A DNA stretch of 64,000 bases from an uncultured Paraprevotella sp. (GCA_944321565.1 CALULT010000007.1:1-64000); one strand, 5' to 3'. Shown: positions 26,001 to 35,168, numbered from the stretch's first letter. The notes: generated by a model not told the origin, from the sequence alone. Numbers and translations are program-made.

Positions 26001-27026
26001 ATGGAGAAAGTAGCGGTAGTCATATTGAATTGGAACGGGAAAAAGATGATGCGCCAGTTCCTGCCCGGCGTGTTGGAGCATACGCGCGGCACGGTGTGGG
26101 TGGCCGACAACGCGTCGTCGGACGGCTCGATGGAGTGGCTTGAAAACACATATCCCGGAGTGGAAAGGCTCCAGCTGGACCGGAATTACGGATTTGCCGA
26201 AGGCTACAACAAGGCATTGGCGCGGATTGACGCGGAATATTTCGTGTTGCTGAACTCCGACGTGGAAGTCAAGGCGGATTGGATTTCGCCCTTGGTGCAA
26301 TACATGGATAGCCACCCCGATGTGGCGGCATGCCAGCCCAAAGTGAAAAGCTGGCACGAGCCCGAAAAGTTCGAATATGCGGGTGCGGCAGGCGGATTCA
26401 TCGATGCGTTGGGCTATCCTTATTGCCGGGGTCGCATCTTCAATGAAGTGGAACGCGATGCTGGGCAATACGATGAAGCGATGCCTGTGTTCTGGGCCAC
26501 AGGTGCCGCCTTGATGGTACGAAGCCGGGTGTGGCGTGAGGTGGGCGGATTGGATGCCCGCTTTTTTGCCCACATGGAAGAGATTGATTTCTGCTGGCGT
26601 TTGCGCAGCCGGGGCTACGGGGTTGCCTGTGTGCCGTCTTCCGTGGTCTATCACGTCGGTGGAGGAACGTTGCCCAAGGAAAATCCCCGGAAGACTTACC
26701 TGAATTTCCGCAACAACCTGTACATGCTCTACAAGAACCTGCCGCAGGAAAAATTGAAACCGGTGATGCGCCTCCGCTTTTGGTTGGACATGCTGGCCTC
26801 CTTGCAATTTCTGCTCACGGGGAAAGGCGGCTCATGCCGGGCCGTGTGGAAAGCCCATTCCACGTTCCGGAAACAGAAGCCGCTGTTCGCCGCGTCGAGG
26901 AGGGAAAACCTGTCGCATACGGTAGTGGATCCCATTCCCGAGCAATCGTGTTCCAGCATCCTGTGGGCATATTATGTGCGCGGCATTAAAACGTATTCCC
27001 GGCTCATACAAGCTTCTTCCCGGTAG
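26001..27026 (+). CDS. GT2-family glycosyltransferase
   Basis: A 341-residue GT-A enzyme. The nucleotide-sugar site reads VVILNWNGKKMM (6-17), ADNASSDGSMEW, and LLNSDVEVKADW with the metal-binding Asp. The acceptor/catalytic region is FFAHMEEIDFCWRLRSRGY. This is the layout of rhamnosyl/other transferases acting on cell-surface glycans. The C-terminus has a membrane-proximal helix (RLRFWLDMLASLQFLLTG). It starts 3 nt after mtaB and is probably on its transcript. The acceptor is unknown. Confidence 0.88.
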   Translation: MEKVAVVILNWNGKKMMRQFLPGVLEHTRGTVWVADNASSDGSMEWLENTYPGVERLQLDRNYGFAEGYNKALARIDAEYFVLLNSDVEVKADWISPLVQYMDSHPDVAACQPKVKSWHEPEKFEYAGAAGGFIDALGYPYCRGRIFNEVERDAGQYDEAMPVFWATGAALMVRSRVWREVGGLDARFFAHMEEIDFCWRLRSRGYGVACVPSSVVYHVGGGTLPKENPRKTYLNFRNNLYMLYKNLPQEKLKPVMRLRFWLDMLASLQFLLTGKGGSCRAVWKAHSTFRKQKPLFAASRRENLSHTVVDPIPEQSCSSILWAYYVRGIKTYSRLIQASSR

Positions 27027-27126
27027 GAGATATCTTCGATGGCCAAGTAAGATATCTTAAATGGGCAAATAAGATATCTTACTTTGCCGAATAAGATATC
27101 TTACTTTGCCAAGTCAGTATATCTTC
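27027..27126. repeat. AT-rich repeat B, copy 1: four 22-bp units plus a 29-nt arm
   Basis: Units built on AAGATATCTTACTTTGCC begin at 27027, 27049, 27071 and 27093, exactly 22 bp apart, the first two degenerate. The last unit runs into AAGTCAGTATATCTT. The 29 nt at 27097-27125 are identical to the right arm of the hairpin at 50151-50179. Confidence 0.85.
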
Positions 27127-27267
27127 TTTTGAGGAGGCAGGTATATTTTAGTGTCTTTTCGGCCACGCATCATGTTTTTTGTGGAGGAAGTCTGTATTTA
27201 TTGTGAATATTCACTATTCGTTGTGGCCAAATGTATTGCGTCCGCAGGAAAACACCTCCGCCTTGCA

Positions 27268-27439
27268 GGAGGGCACTGAAAAAGTCCCCTCTCACGAAGA
27301 TGTGCTATCGTAATGTAAATAAAAAGACGCATATTTGCTGTAAACGCAATGTTTTATACGCTATTTAGCTTGTTGCCGGTACTTTTACTTGCATTTTGTT
27401 AGTGGTATTTTCAAATAATGGACTTTTTCAGTGCCCTCC
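27268..27439. mobile_element. MITE-like element with 20-bp perfect terminal inverted repeats
   Basis: GGAGGGCACTGAAAAAGTCC at 27268-27287 is repeated as its exact reverse complement at 27420-27439. Between them are 132 bp of AT-rich sequence with no coding frame. Size, perfect ends and lack of a transposase fit a miniature inverted-repeat element mobilised in trans. It is inserted within or next to repeat family C (CTCCGCCTTGCAGG just before, CTTGTAGGGGAGGTGG just after). No obvious target-site duplication was seen. Confidence 0.65.
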
Positions 27440-27606
27440 CTTGTAGGGGAGGTGGCCCGCAGGGCCGGAGGGGTTTTCCATGCACAAGAGTGATTTTCCC
27501 TTTTTTCGACCCGTTAATGTTGTCCGTGGATGCGTCCGCTGTTGTGTTCCCGTGGGCGTGAGGCCCCTCCGCCCCTTCGGGGCTCTTCCCCCTGCGAGGC
27601 GGGACA
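27440..27606. repeat. Dispersed GC-rich repeat, copy 2
   Basis: CTTGTAGGGGAGGTGGCCCG opens the copy, a GTGGATGCGTCCG segment follows near 27526, and CTCCGCCCCTTCGGGGCTC and a CCCCCTGCGAGG end complete it. The right half matches copy 1 at about 395-475 and the left edge matches the arm of copy 3 at 50987-51001. No coding frame is supported. Confidence 0.75.
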
Positions 27607-27858
27607 GTTTTGGCCGCCGCACGACAAACAAAACGGCCATTATGGACGCCGCATGGAGAACAGAAGGGGCGTTACGTCCCGCGCAAAGTTTGTTAAATCC
27701 CCACTGAATTTCTACTGCCCCGTATGTGAAGGGTAGGGTAGTGGAGGGTTTACAGCAATTGCTTGATACACAATGGGTGTGAACCCGTGAACCCTTCACG
27801 GGTGAAATCCCTTGTATAGAGAATGACGGCAGTTCAGGCAACCTGCGCCTGCCCAGGA
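27607..27858. other. Intergenic stretch with a small hairpin
   Basis: I see no gene here. CCCGTGAA (27784-27791) faces TTCACGGG (27795-27802) and might terminate the leftward helicase transcript that ends at 27859, although it has no T-run. The rest is unrecognised, perhaps more decayed repeat. Confidence 0.35.
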
Positions 27859-30300
27859 CTATTTGGCAAACATTTTCCCCAAGAGACTCAACAAGTCCGT
27901 AACGCTTTCCTTGTCGGGCACGGGGATGCGCAACGTGGTGCGTCCGCTCTCGCGGTCTTCTTCCACCAGGCTGTCCACTAACTGGCGGGTGGCTTCGGGC
28001 GACTTCAAGGTGCGCGCCAGCCCACTGAAGAAAGACATGCCCTGGCGGAGCAAGTCCTCCGGCGCAGTTTCGCGCGGCTCTTGTGCCACCGTATCTTCTT
28101 CGGAGACGGGAGACAAACCAGGCTGAACACTTTCTTCCCCGACAGGGGTTTCCATTGCTGACGGATTTTCCTCGGCCGGTTCCTCTTTTTCTTCCTGCCG
28201 GATAACCTCTTCCGCAGGAGTCTGGCCCGTTGCATCCGCAGGTGTCTCCACGAAGGGAGAAATGTTTTCCACGATTTTCTCCAACTTGCTGTCTTCCAAG
28301 AAAATGCTATCCTCCCCATTGTCCAATATGCCTTCGAAGAGCGAAGCCTTGAAATCGAGCGTGGAAAGCATCCGTTCCTCGATGGAGGCGGGTGTCACCA
28401 GGTTGATGACCTGTATGTTCCTTTGCTGGCCGATACGGTAAATGCGGGCGATGCGCTGTTCCAACACGGCGGGATTCCACGGCAAGTCCAGGTTGATGAG
28501 AATGGATGCCACTTGCAGGTTCAGTCCCGTGCTCCCGGCATCGGTAGAGATGAACACACGGCTTTCGGGCTGTTCGGTGAAATGCTCCATCAGGTCTTTC
28601 CGTTTTTCAGAAGGCACACCGCCATGCAGGTATTCGTAGCCAATCCCCTTCTTGTCCAATTCGGCAGCCACGAGCCGCGTCATGCGTTCCCATTGGCTGA
28701 ACACGACAACCTTTTCGTTACCATTCCCGAACACCTCGTCCAAGATGTTCATCACCTCGTCTATCTTGGTGTCGTAACGGGTCTTCTGGTCCAAAATGTA
28801 TGAGCTGTCGCACACCATCCGCATCTGGCTCAAAGACAAAAGCAACATGTTGCGGTCTTTTTCGCTGAGGAACCGCTGGCGGCGCCATTTCTGCACCAGC
28901 CGGGCCACATTGCTTTTGAACTCTTCGTGCATGTCGTGTTGCTGTTCGGTCATGGGGACGAACAAGACTTTGTCCATGCGATGGGGCAATTGCAAGGCCA
29001 CGTCCTTCTTCCGGCGGCGGAGCAAGATGTCGTGCAAGCGTTCGCCCACCGCATTCAGCCCCTTGTAGCCTATCACCTTGCCGCTTTCCGACTTAATCAC
29101 CGAATCGGCCACAAACTTGTAATAAGGCCCCAGGCAATATTGGTCCACGAACTGCGCCACAGAATAGAGCTCTTCCAACTTGTTTTCCAACGGTGTGCCC
29201 GAAAGCACCACTGCATATTCGGCTTGGATATGCCGGGCAGCCTTGGAGATCTGCGTGTTCCAGTTCTTGAGACGTTGCACCTCGTCCATGATGAGGAAGT
29301 CGGTGCGCAGGCTGCGCATCATCTTGATGTCGTTGCAGGCTGTGTGATAGGACACAATCTTATAGAATGCCTCCGCCCCGTAGAGCTCTTTCCGCTTCAT
29401 GGGATTGCCTTCCACCACCACGGTCTGTGCGTCGGTGAACCGTTCTATCTCTTTTTTCCACTGGTATTTCAAAGAAGTGGGGCATAGGATAAGTGCCGTG
29501 GACACAATGCCTTGCTTGCGCATCAGCTCGGCCGTGCCGATGGCTTGAATGGTCTTACCCAACCCCATCTCGTCAGCAATGATGCACTTTCCGGCACGGT
29601 AGGCAAAACGGATGCCCTCTTTCTGATAAGGATAAAGGCGGGCGTTGAGCAGCGAATCAAGCTGGCTGTCCACGCTGCCTTCGGAAAGGAACTGTTCGCG
29701 CCTGCGCCGTTCACGCTTCTCCAAGATGAAGTCGAGCGCATCTCCATACCAGCGGAATGTGTCATCCAACTGCATGGCTTGACGGAAGAAATCGGTAATC
29801 GTGTCGATGGCTTCGGGGCGCATCACGCCTTCGGGCGTGAAATAGGGTACGGCCAACTTGCGGAATGCCTCGGCATTGTCGCTCCCGATGCGCAAACGCA
29901 CTTCCCTTTCACCCCGGTAGGAAAGATAAACGGAAGTGTAAGGGGGCAACTCCCGGTGAACCCTCCTGTGATGGGCGGCAATCCACAGCTTCACGGCTTC
30001 CACGTGCTTGCACGTACCTAGCCGACTGGTCTTGAAGTCCATGCACGAGCAATAGTTCCACGGGCTCTCCTCCCCTCGATAGACCACCCGGTATTCGTTT
30101 CGCGAAACCGGATTGGCCACGGTGTAGTAACCGGGATATTCCTTGGCGTTCATTTCGTGGATGGTAAAAGACTCTTTTTCCGCCGCCTGCCGTCGCAAAG
30201 CCACCTGCCACTCCTCCAAAGTCTGGTCCTCGGGTTTATAATAGTAAGACACTTTGGGCGCAGCCTTCTTTTTCGCGCCGTCCGCTTTCTTCTTTGCCAT
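27859..30300 (-). CDS. SWI2/SNF2-type helicase-like ATPase with SWIM zinc finger
   Basis: An 813-residue protein. A basic N-terminus leads to a SWIM zinc finger (C84-x-C86-x10-C97-x-H99). The helicase core has Walker A EMGLGKTI (244-251), a DEVQ box (339-342) in place of DEAH, and motif VI RIYRIGQQRNIQ. The C-terminal 150 residues are acidic and low in complexity (EEKEEPAEENPS). SWIM plus SNF2 is a known bacterial combination (HepA/RapA-like in a broad sense), thought to remodel protein-DNA or RNA polymerase complexes. It stands alone; no methylase or defence partner is adjacent. Confidence 0.88.
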   Translation of the reverse strand: MAKKKADGAKKKAAPKVSYYYKPEDQTLEEWQVALRRQAAEKESFTIHEMNAKEYPGYYTVANPVSRNEYRVVYRGEESPWNYCSCMDFKTSRLGTCKHVEAVKLWIAAHHRRVHRELPPYTSVYLSYRGEREVRLRIGSDNAEAFRKLAVPYFTPEGVMRPEAIDTITDFFRQAMQLDDTFRWYGDALDFILEKRERRRREQFLSEGSVDSQLDSLLNARLYPYQKEGIRFAYRAGKCIIADEMGLGKTIQAIGTAELMRKQGIVSTALILCPTSLKYQWKKEIERFTDAQTVVVEGNPMKRKELYGAEAFYKIVSYHTACNDIKMMRSLRTDFLIMDEVQRLKNWNTQISKAARHIQAEYAVVLSGTPLENKLEELYSVAQFVDQYCLGPYYKFVADSVIKSESGKVIGYKGLNAVGERLHDILLRRRKKDVALQLPHRMDKVLFVPMTEQQHDMHEEFKSNVARLVQKWRRQRFLSEKDRNMLLLSLSQMRMVCDSSYILDQKTRYDTKIDEVMNILDEVFGNGNEKVVVFSQWERMTRLVAAELDKKGIGYEYLHGGVPSEKRKDLMEHFTEQPESRVFISTDAGSTGLNLQVASILINLDLPWNPAVLEQRIARIYRIGQQRNIQVINLVTPASIEERMLSTLDFKASLFEGILDNGEDSIFLEDSKLEKIVENISPFVETPADATGQTPAEEVIRQEEKEEPAEENPSAMETPVGEESVQPGLSPVSEEDTVAQEPRETAPEDLLRQGMSFFSGLARTLKSPEATRQLVDSLVEEDRESGRTTLRIPVPDKESVTDLLSLLGKMFAK

Positions 30301-30518
30301 GCTTGTAATCTTATCAAATTATTCCATCAATCCCTAACGTTTTCCTCCTCCTAAAATCAAGGAGGGAATATAACAAGCTCTTAAAAAAGCTGGCCTTGAC
30401 TTGTGTTAACAAACTTCGTTACAACAATTAAAAGAGCCGTGTTATGGACACAAAAATAGCTGATTTTAACGAGATGGAATACATCTTGAACGTTAAAAGT
30501 GGCGTAAACGGTGGAATA

Positions 30519-31234
30519 TCATTCTTTGATGCTGTTTCCTTTGTCAACAGGGAAATCGTATGATTTGTTGAAGTCCACGCTTCGCCACTTGTTCTGATTG
30601 TCCAAAAAGGTCAGCGTACCGGCACATGAGCCGCAAAGCTTTTGCCCTTCCTTGTCGTAATAGAATGTTTGAACAGCATTGATTCGTGCACCTTGGCCGG
30701 TTGATTGCAAGGTGTCTTTTATGAGATAAACGCTCTTGTCTTCACTGTTGTAGATATACCAAGCCATGGATTTGACGGCTACATTATCCCTATTTTCCGG
30801 TTTGAGCACAATCCCTTCTACTTTTTCATAACGGATGTGTTCGTCAATTTGGATTTTATCGGCCACATTCCATTGTATGGAAGTGTCCGGGGCTGGAGGT
30901 ATATGAAATGCAAGCGGGGTCTTTGTCGGAGCCGAATAACTTCCGTTTGCAATGGCTTTGCATGTGGCTGCAATGTCATCGTAGAGTTTTTCCCTCTGCG
31001 CTTGTGAAAGAGGTTGTCGTAAGATGGAGTAATCTATGCGGAAATGTTCACTCAGTTTTTCCCACAAGGCGTATTCTTGCGGTGTTGTTTTTGCCTCAAC
31101 CCAATCCGGCACCGAGCTTAGTGGTGAATATGGTTCAGAAAAATCTTGTGTAGCAGACTTTATCGCTCTTTCTTGCCCCATGATATGAAAGGGCAAGAAA
31201 GAAGGATGAGAAACATAAATGTTCTTATTTTCAT
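30519..31234 (-). pseudogene. Frameshifted secreted/lipoprotein gene, unknown family
   Basis: The main frame (30519 to about 31196) gives 225 residues without a signal peptide. A good leftward start at 31234, placed just after a TATCTTTG promoter (31265-31272), begins MKIRTFMFLILLSC, a clear signal peptide or lipobox, but that frame ends at a TAA at 31160-31162 after 24 residues. One extra base near GAAAGAG (31160-31170) would join SWGKKE to AIKSATQDFSEPYS of the main frame. A perfect 12-bp inverted repeat (31167-31178 with 31191-31202) covers the junction. I therefore read this as one gene broken by a 1-nt deletion, or a frameshift in phase variation. The mature part has no recognised domain. 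Confidence 0.65.
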
Positions 31235-31264
31235 ATCACTTCCTTAAGTTGATAATATCTTTCC

Positions 31265-31272
31265 CAAAGATA
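31265..31272 (-). promoter_or_regulatory. -7 element TATCTTTG before the frameshifted gene
   Basis: CAAAGATA on the plus strand reads TATCTTTG leftward, 31 bp before the signal-peptide ATG at 31234. It supports 31234 as the original start. Confidence 0.6.
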
Positions 31273-31285
31273 ATATGAGTTGCAC

Positions 31286-31388
31286 GAATCTCAAAATGTT
31301 TTTAGTTAAAATCGACACGAATCTCAATTTGTTGGGGCGTAATGCATCAATCTCAGCATTTTTATTTCGCAATAAAGCAGGAATCTCA
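31286..31388. repeat. Four AATCTCA motifs at about three-helical-turn spacing
   Basis: AATCTCA occurs at 31287-31293, 31320-31326, 31349-31355 and 31382-31388 (spacings 33, 29 and 33), usually inside GAATCTCAnTTT. The rest of each unit differs. A rightward frame of 87 codons (31275-31538) runs through it but reads as low-quality protein, and I do not call it as a gene. Confidence 0.5.
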
Positions 31389-31487
31389 TTTTCCAAGCAA
31401 GCTCAAGGTTCTTTGTCCGGCAAAAGATTTATAGCCGACAGAAATGGGTTGCAGAAAACAAACTCCCCATTTCCTTGTTGTGAGGAA

Positions 31488-31572
31488 TTGAAAATCTTGC
31501 ATGCCCAAAATACATCCGCTTATGTTCCAAGTACATAATATCCCTGCGAACGTGGAGATGCAAGATTTTCAA
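31488..31572. repeat. Inverted repeat, 15-bp perfect arms
   Basis: TTGAAAATCTTGCAT (31488-31502) is matched by ATGCAAGATTTTCAA (31558-31572) across 55 bp. It lies 40 bp beyond the end of the EF-G2 gene and may act in its 3' UTR or be a short repetitive element. Confidence 0.65.
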
Positions 31573-31612
31573 GTCACGATATTTTTTTGCGATTCAATTT
31601 TTTGCTGCTAAA

Positions 31613-33772
31613 TCAATCTTCGCTGCCCTGTTGCGCTTCGAAGTCCTTGATCAGTTTCTCTTGCACGTCGGCCGGCACAAGCTCGTAGCTGGCAAACGAC
31701 ATGATGAAGGAAGCACGTCCGCCGGTGATGGAACTTAGCGAAGTGCAGTAGTTCGACATCTCTTTCAGAGGCACTTTGGCCGTGAGCTTCTCGTAACCGT
31801 TCTCGCTCACCATACCCATGATCATGCCGCGACGGCCTTGCAAGTCGCTCATCACGTCGCCCATCTTGTCCGAAGGCGTGAACACTTCCACATCGTAAAT
31901 CGGCTCCAAGATTTTCGGGCCAGCATTCTTGAAGGCCATGCTGAAGGCGTTACGCCCGGCCAACATGAACGATATTTCATTGGAATCCACGGGGTGCATC
32001 TTTCCGTCATAGACAATCACACGCACATCGCGGGCGTAGCTTCCCGTCAGCGGGCCGCGTTCCATGCGTTGCATCACACCTTTCAGGATGGCCGGCATGA
32101 AACGTGCATCGATGGCACCGCCCACCACGGAATTGATGAAGATGAGTTTGCCACCCCATTCCAAAGGCACTTCTTCCTTGCTGCGCGCGGTCACGCGATA
32201 TTCCTGTCCATTGAAACGATATACGTCCGGATCGGGCATACCTTCGTAGTAAGGTTCCACAATCAGGTGTACTTCACCGAACTGGCCCGCGCCGCCCGAC
32301 TGTTTCTTGTGGCGATAGTCCGCACGAGCCGCCTTGGTAATGGTTTCGCGGTAAGGAATGCGCGGTTCTTCATATTTGATGGCAATCTTTTCGTTGTTTT
32401 CCATGCGCCATTTCAGGGTGCGCAAGTGGAACTCACCTTGGCCGTGCACCAAAATCTGGCGCAACTCCTTGCTCTGTTCTATCACCCACGTGGGATCTTC
32501 CTCGCGCATGCGGTTCAGGGCATTCATCATCTTTTCCGTTTCGGCTTCGTTCACGGCCTTCACCGCACGGGTATATTTGGGATTCGGATATTTGATGAAA
32601 TTGAAACGGTTTTCGCAATCCTTGCCATTCAACGTGTTGCCCGTCTTCACGTCTTTCAGTTTCACAGTGCAACCGATGTCTCCGGCCACCAGCTCTTCCA
32701 CTTTGATGCGGTTGGCACCTGCGCAGACGAACAACTGCGACATACGTTCTTTCGAGCCACGGTCGGCATTGTTCAGGTCGTCGCCTTCATGCACACGTCC
32801 ACTCATCACCTTGAAATACTGCACTTCGCCGATATGTGGTTCTACTCCCGTCTTGAAGAAATAGAGCGAGGTCGGCCCGTTCGAGTCGGGAACAACCTCC
32901 ATGCCCCGCGTGTTATGCACTTTCGGCATCTCATCCACGAAAGGCACGACGTTACCCAGGAACTCCATCAGGCGGCGGACACCCATGTCCTTGCCCGCGC
33001 ACACACAAAACACGGGGAAGATGCTCCGCGTGGCCAGCCCCTTGCGGATGCCCTCGCGCATCTCGTCCTCGGTCAGCGTGTCACTGTCGAAGAACTTCTC
33101 CATCAGCGTCTCGTCGTTTTCGGCTGCGGCTTCCACCAACGCCTTGTGAAGTTCCATGGCTTTCTCCATTTCCTCTTCGGGAATCTCTTCTATCGTAGGC
33201 GCACCGCCTTCCGGTCCCCAGGAATATTTCTTCATCAACAGCACGTCTATCAGGGCGTTGAAGTCCGGTCCGGTCTTCACGGGATATTGCACGGGGACAA
33301 CCTTGTTCCCGTAAATCGAAGTGAGTTGTTCCAAGATGGAGTCATAGTCGCACTTCTCGTCATCAAGCTGGTTGACCAGGAAAATCACAGGCTTGCCCAA
33401 CTTCTCCGTATAGCGGAAATGGTTCTGAGTCCCCACTTCAGGCCCGTATTGTCCATTGAGCAGCAGCACGGCAGTATCCGTCACGTTCAATGCCGTGAGC
33501 GCCGCACCCACAAAGTCGTCGGAACCCGGACAGTCGATGATGTTCAGCTTCTTGCCGTTCCACTCCACGTGGAACACCGTGGAAAACACGGAATATCCAT
33601 ATTCTTGTTCTACCGGGAAATAGTCGCTCACCGTATTTTTGGCCGTAATCCGTCCGCGCCGCTTAATCAATCCGGCCTCGTACAACAAGGCTTCTGTGAG
33701 CGTTGTCTTACCCGACCCGTCATTTCCCAACAGGGCTATGTTTTTAATCTCATGCGTTTGATACACTTTCAT
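31613..33772 (-). CDS. fusA2: EF-G paralog EF-G2 with altered GTPase site
   Basis: A 719-residue translational GTPase homologue starting MKVYQTHEIKNIALLGN. The P-loop is GNDGSGKTT (16-24) in place of the usual GHxDHGKTT. The switch-2 motif is DCPGSDDF (80-87), so Ser84 replaces the catalytic His of PGHVDF. NQLD stands for NKxD. Domain IV and the C-terminal part are otherwise EF-G-like. This fits the Bacteroides EF-G2 reported to promote translocation without hydrolysing GTP and to be needed in the gut and under carbon limitation, controlled by the transcription factor Cur. I cannot identify a Cur site by eye. The start is chosen over an upstream Met with no support. Confidence 0.88.
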   Translation of the reverse strand: MKVYQTHEIKNIALLGNDGSGKTTLTEALLYEAGLIKRRGRITAKNTVSDYFPVEQEYGYSVFSTVFHVEWNGKKLNIIDCPGSDDFVGAALTALNVTDTAVLLLNGQYGPEVGTQNHFRYTEKLGKPVIFLVNQLDDEKCDYDSILEQLTSIYGNKVVPVQYPVKTGPDFNALIDVLLMKKYSWGPEGGAPTIEEIPEEEMEKAMELHKALVEAAAENDETLMEKFFDSDTLTEDEMREGIRKGLATRSIFPVFCVCAGKDMGVRRLMEFLGNVVPFVDEMPKVHNTRGMEVVPDSNGPTSLYFFKTGVEPHIGEVQYFKVMSGRVHEGDDLNNADRGSKERMSQLFVCAGANRIKVEELVAGDIGCTVKLKDVKTGNTLNGKDCENRFNFIKYPNPKYTRAVKAVNEAETEKMMNALNRMREEDPTWVIEQSKELRQILVHGQGEFHLRTLKWRMENNEKIAIKYEEPRIPYRETITKAARADYRHKKQSGGAGQFGEVHLIVEPYYEGMPDPDVYRFNGQEYRVTARSKEEVPLEWGGKLIFINSVVGGAIDARFMPAILKGVMQRMERGPLTGSYARDVRVIVYDGKMHPVDSNEISFMLAGRNAFSMAFKNAGPKILEPIYDVEVFTPSDKMGDVMSDLQGRRGMIMGMVSENGYEKLTAKVPLKEMSNYCTSLSSITGGRASFIMSFASYELVPADVQEKLIKDFEAQQGSED

Positions 33773-33900
33773 TGCGTAAAAATTTAAAGATAACAACTAA
33801 ACGGCTCTAAATTTAGTAATAAATGCGCATCCGGCCAACAAAATGGCGAAGATGTTGCGTTTGTTTTTCAGCAAGAAAACGTTTTTTCCCCGCTTTTGTG

Positions 33901-33908
33901 TAACTTTG
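33901..33908 (+). promoter_or_regulatory. -7 element TAACTTTG for hemW
   Basis: TAACTTTG lies 34 bp before the start codon at 33943. Confidence 0.6.
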
Positions 33909-33942
33909 TGCCAAGATTACACCTTATTATATATATAATCAC

Positions 33943-35139
33943 ATGGCCGGCATCTACCTCCATTTCCCTTTCTGCGCGAGCCGCTGCGTCTATTGCGACT
34001 TCTATTCCACCACCCAAGTTGGAAAAGGCAAGGCTTACGTGAAAGCCCTCTGCAATGAACTCAAGTTGCGCTCAGGATATCTTTCCTCCAACGGGCAATC
34101 GTTGCCCGTGGAGACTGTCTATTGGGGTGGCGGCACACCTTCCACGCTCGGCACAGGACTGATGGAAGAGGTGTTTGACACCCTATATGCCACTTTTCCT
34201 GTCGTCCAGGATGCGGAAATCACACTCGAAGCCAATCCTGACGACCTGTCCGCAGAAAAGATAAAAGCTTTCAGCAAATTGCCATTCAACCGGTTGAGCA
34301 TGGGGATACAGACTTTTTCAGACGACAAACTGACGTTTTTGAACCGCCGCCACACAGGGCAACAGGCCATCGATGCGGTTAAAGCATGTCAGGATGCAGG
34401 ATTTGACAACATCAGCATTGACTTGATTTACGGGCTCCCGGGGCAAACGGCAGGCCAATGGGAGGATGACCTTGATGTTGCCATAGGCATGAACATCCAG
34501 CACCTTTCCGCTTACGCCTTGATTTACGAAGAAGGAACGCGGTTGTGGGAGATGAGGAAAAAGCGAATCGTGGAAGAAGCGGACGAGGAAACAAGCCTGC
34601 AAATGTTCGATCTGCTGATAGATAAACTCTTGAACGCAGGTTTTGAACATTATGAAATCTCCAACTTCGCCCGCAAAGGTTGCCGTTCGCGCCACAACTC
34701 CAGTTATTGGAAAGGTATTCCTTATTTAGGTTGCGGCCCTTCCGCGCATTCCTATGACGGGCGCAATCGACAATGGAACACCCCAAACTTGGAACTTTAT
34801 CTTCGCGAAGTGGGATGTTGTGCTTCTCCGGAAGATTTCATGGAGGCCGCCTGGATAGAAAAAGAACAACTCAGTACGGCGGAACGTTATAACGACCTTG
34901 TCGTCACCGCCCTGCGTACCTGCGAAGGCATTGACTTGTCATCTTTGCGTCATTCATTCGGCGACTCGTTTGCGGCATATTGCCTGCGCAACGCTGCCCC
35001 CCACCTTCAAAAGGGTAGTTTGGAAATCCTCCCTGTCTCCTCTGCATTTTCCGAAGGCCGACTCCGGCTGACCCGTAAGGGGTTGTTCCTTTCCGACGGC
35101 ATCATGAGCGACTTGCTGTGGGTGGAAGAAACCGATTAG
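33943..35139 (+). CDS. hemW: HemW-type radical-SAM protein
   Basis: A 398-residue protein. The radical-SAM cluster is C11-x3-C15-x2-C18 followed by DF (CASRCVYCDFYS), with VYWGGGTPSTL, LSMGIQTFSDDKL and IDLIYGLPGQT marking the HemN/HemW fold. The CxxxCxxCDF form without the further Cys of HemN and the lack of an N-terminal extension indicate HemW, a heme-binding chaperone, instead of oxygen-independent coproporphyrinogen oxidase. It often is annotated as such in error. Divergent from the EF-G2 gene. Confidence 0.9.
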   Translation: MAGIYLHFPFCASRCVYCDFYSTTQVGKGKAYVKALCNELKLRSGYLSSNGQSLPVETVYWGGGTPSTLGTGLMEEVFDTLYATFPVVQDAEITLEANPDDLSAEKIKAFSKLPFNRLSMGIQTFSDDKLTFLNRRHTGQQAIDAVKACQDAGFDNISIDLIYGLPGQTAGQWEDDLDVAIGMNIQHLSAYALIYEEGTRLWEMRKKRIVEEADEETSLQMFDLLIDKLLNAGFEHYEISNFARKGCRSRHNSSYWKGIPYLGCGPSAHSYDGRNRQWNTPNLELYLREVGCCASPEDFMEAAWIEKEQLSTAERYNDLVVTALRTCEGIDLSSLRHSFGDSFAAYCLRNAAPHLQKGSLEILPVSSAFSEGRLRLTRKGLFLSDGIMSDLLWVEETD

Positions 35140-35168
35140 GCCGGGAATCAGTCTCGTTGGACTGATTG

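Noticed and set aside
31286..31388. CRISPR-like array or small gene
   Set aside because: Only seven bases are shared per unit, far too short for CRISPR repeats, and the 87-codon frame through it reads as low-quality protein.
31838..33787. 649-residue rightward frame opposite EF-G2
   Set aside because: Antisense shadow of EF-G2 with no domain; composition is His/Phe-rich as expected for a reverse-complement frame.
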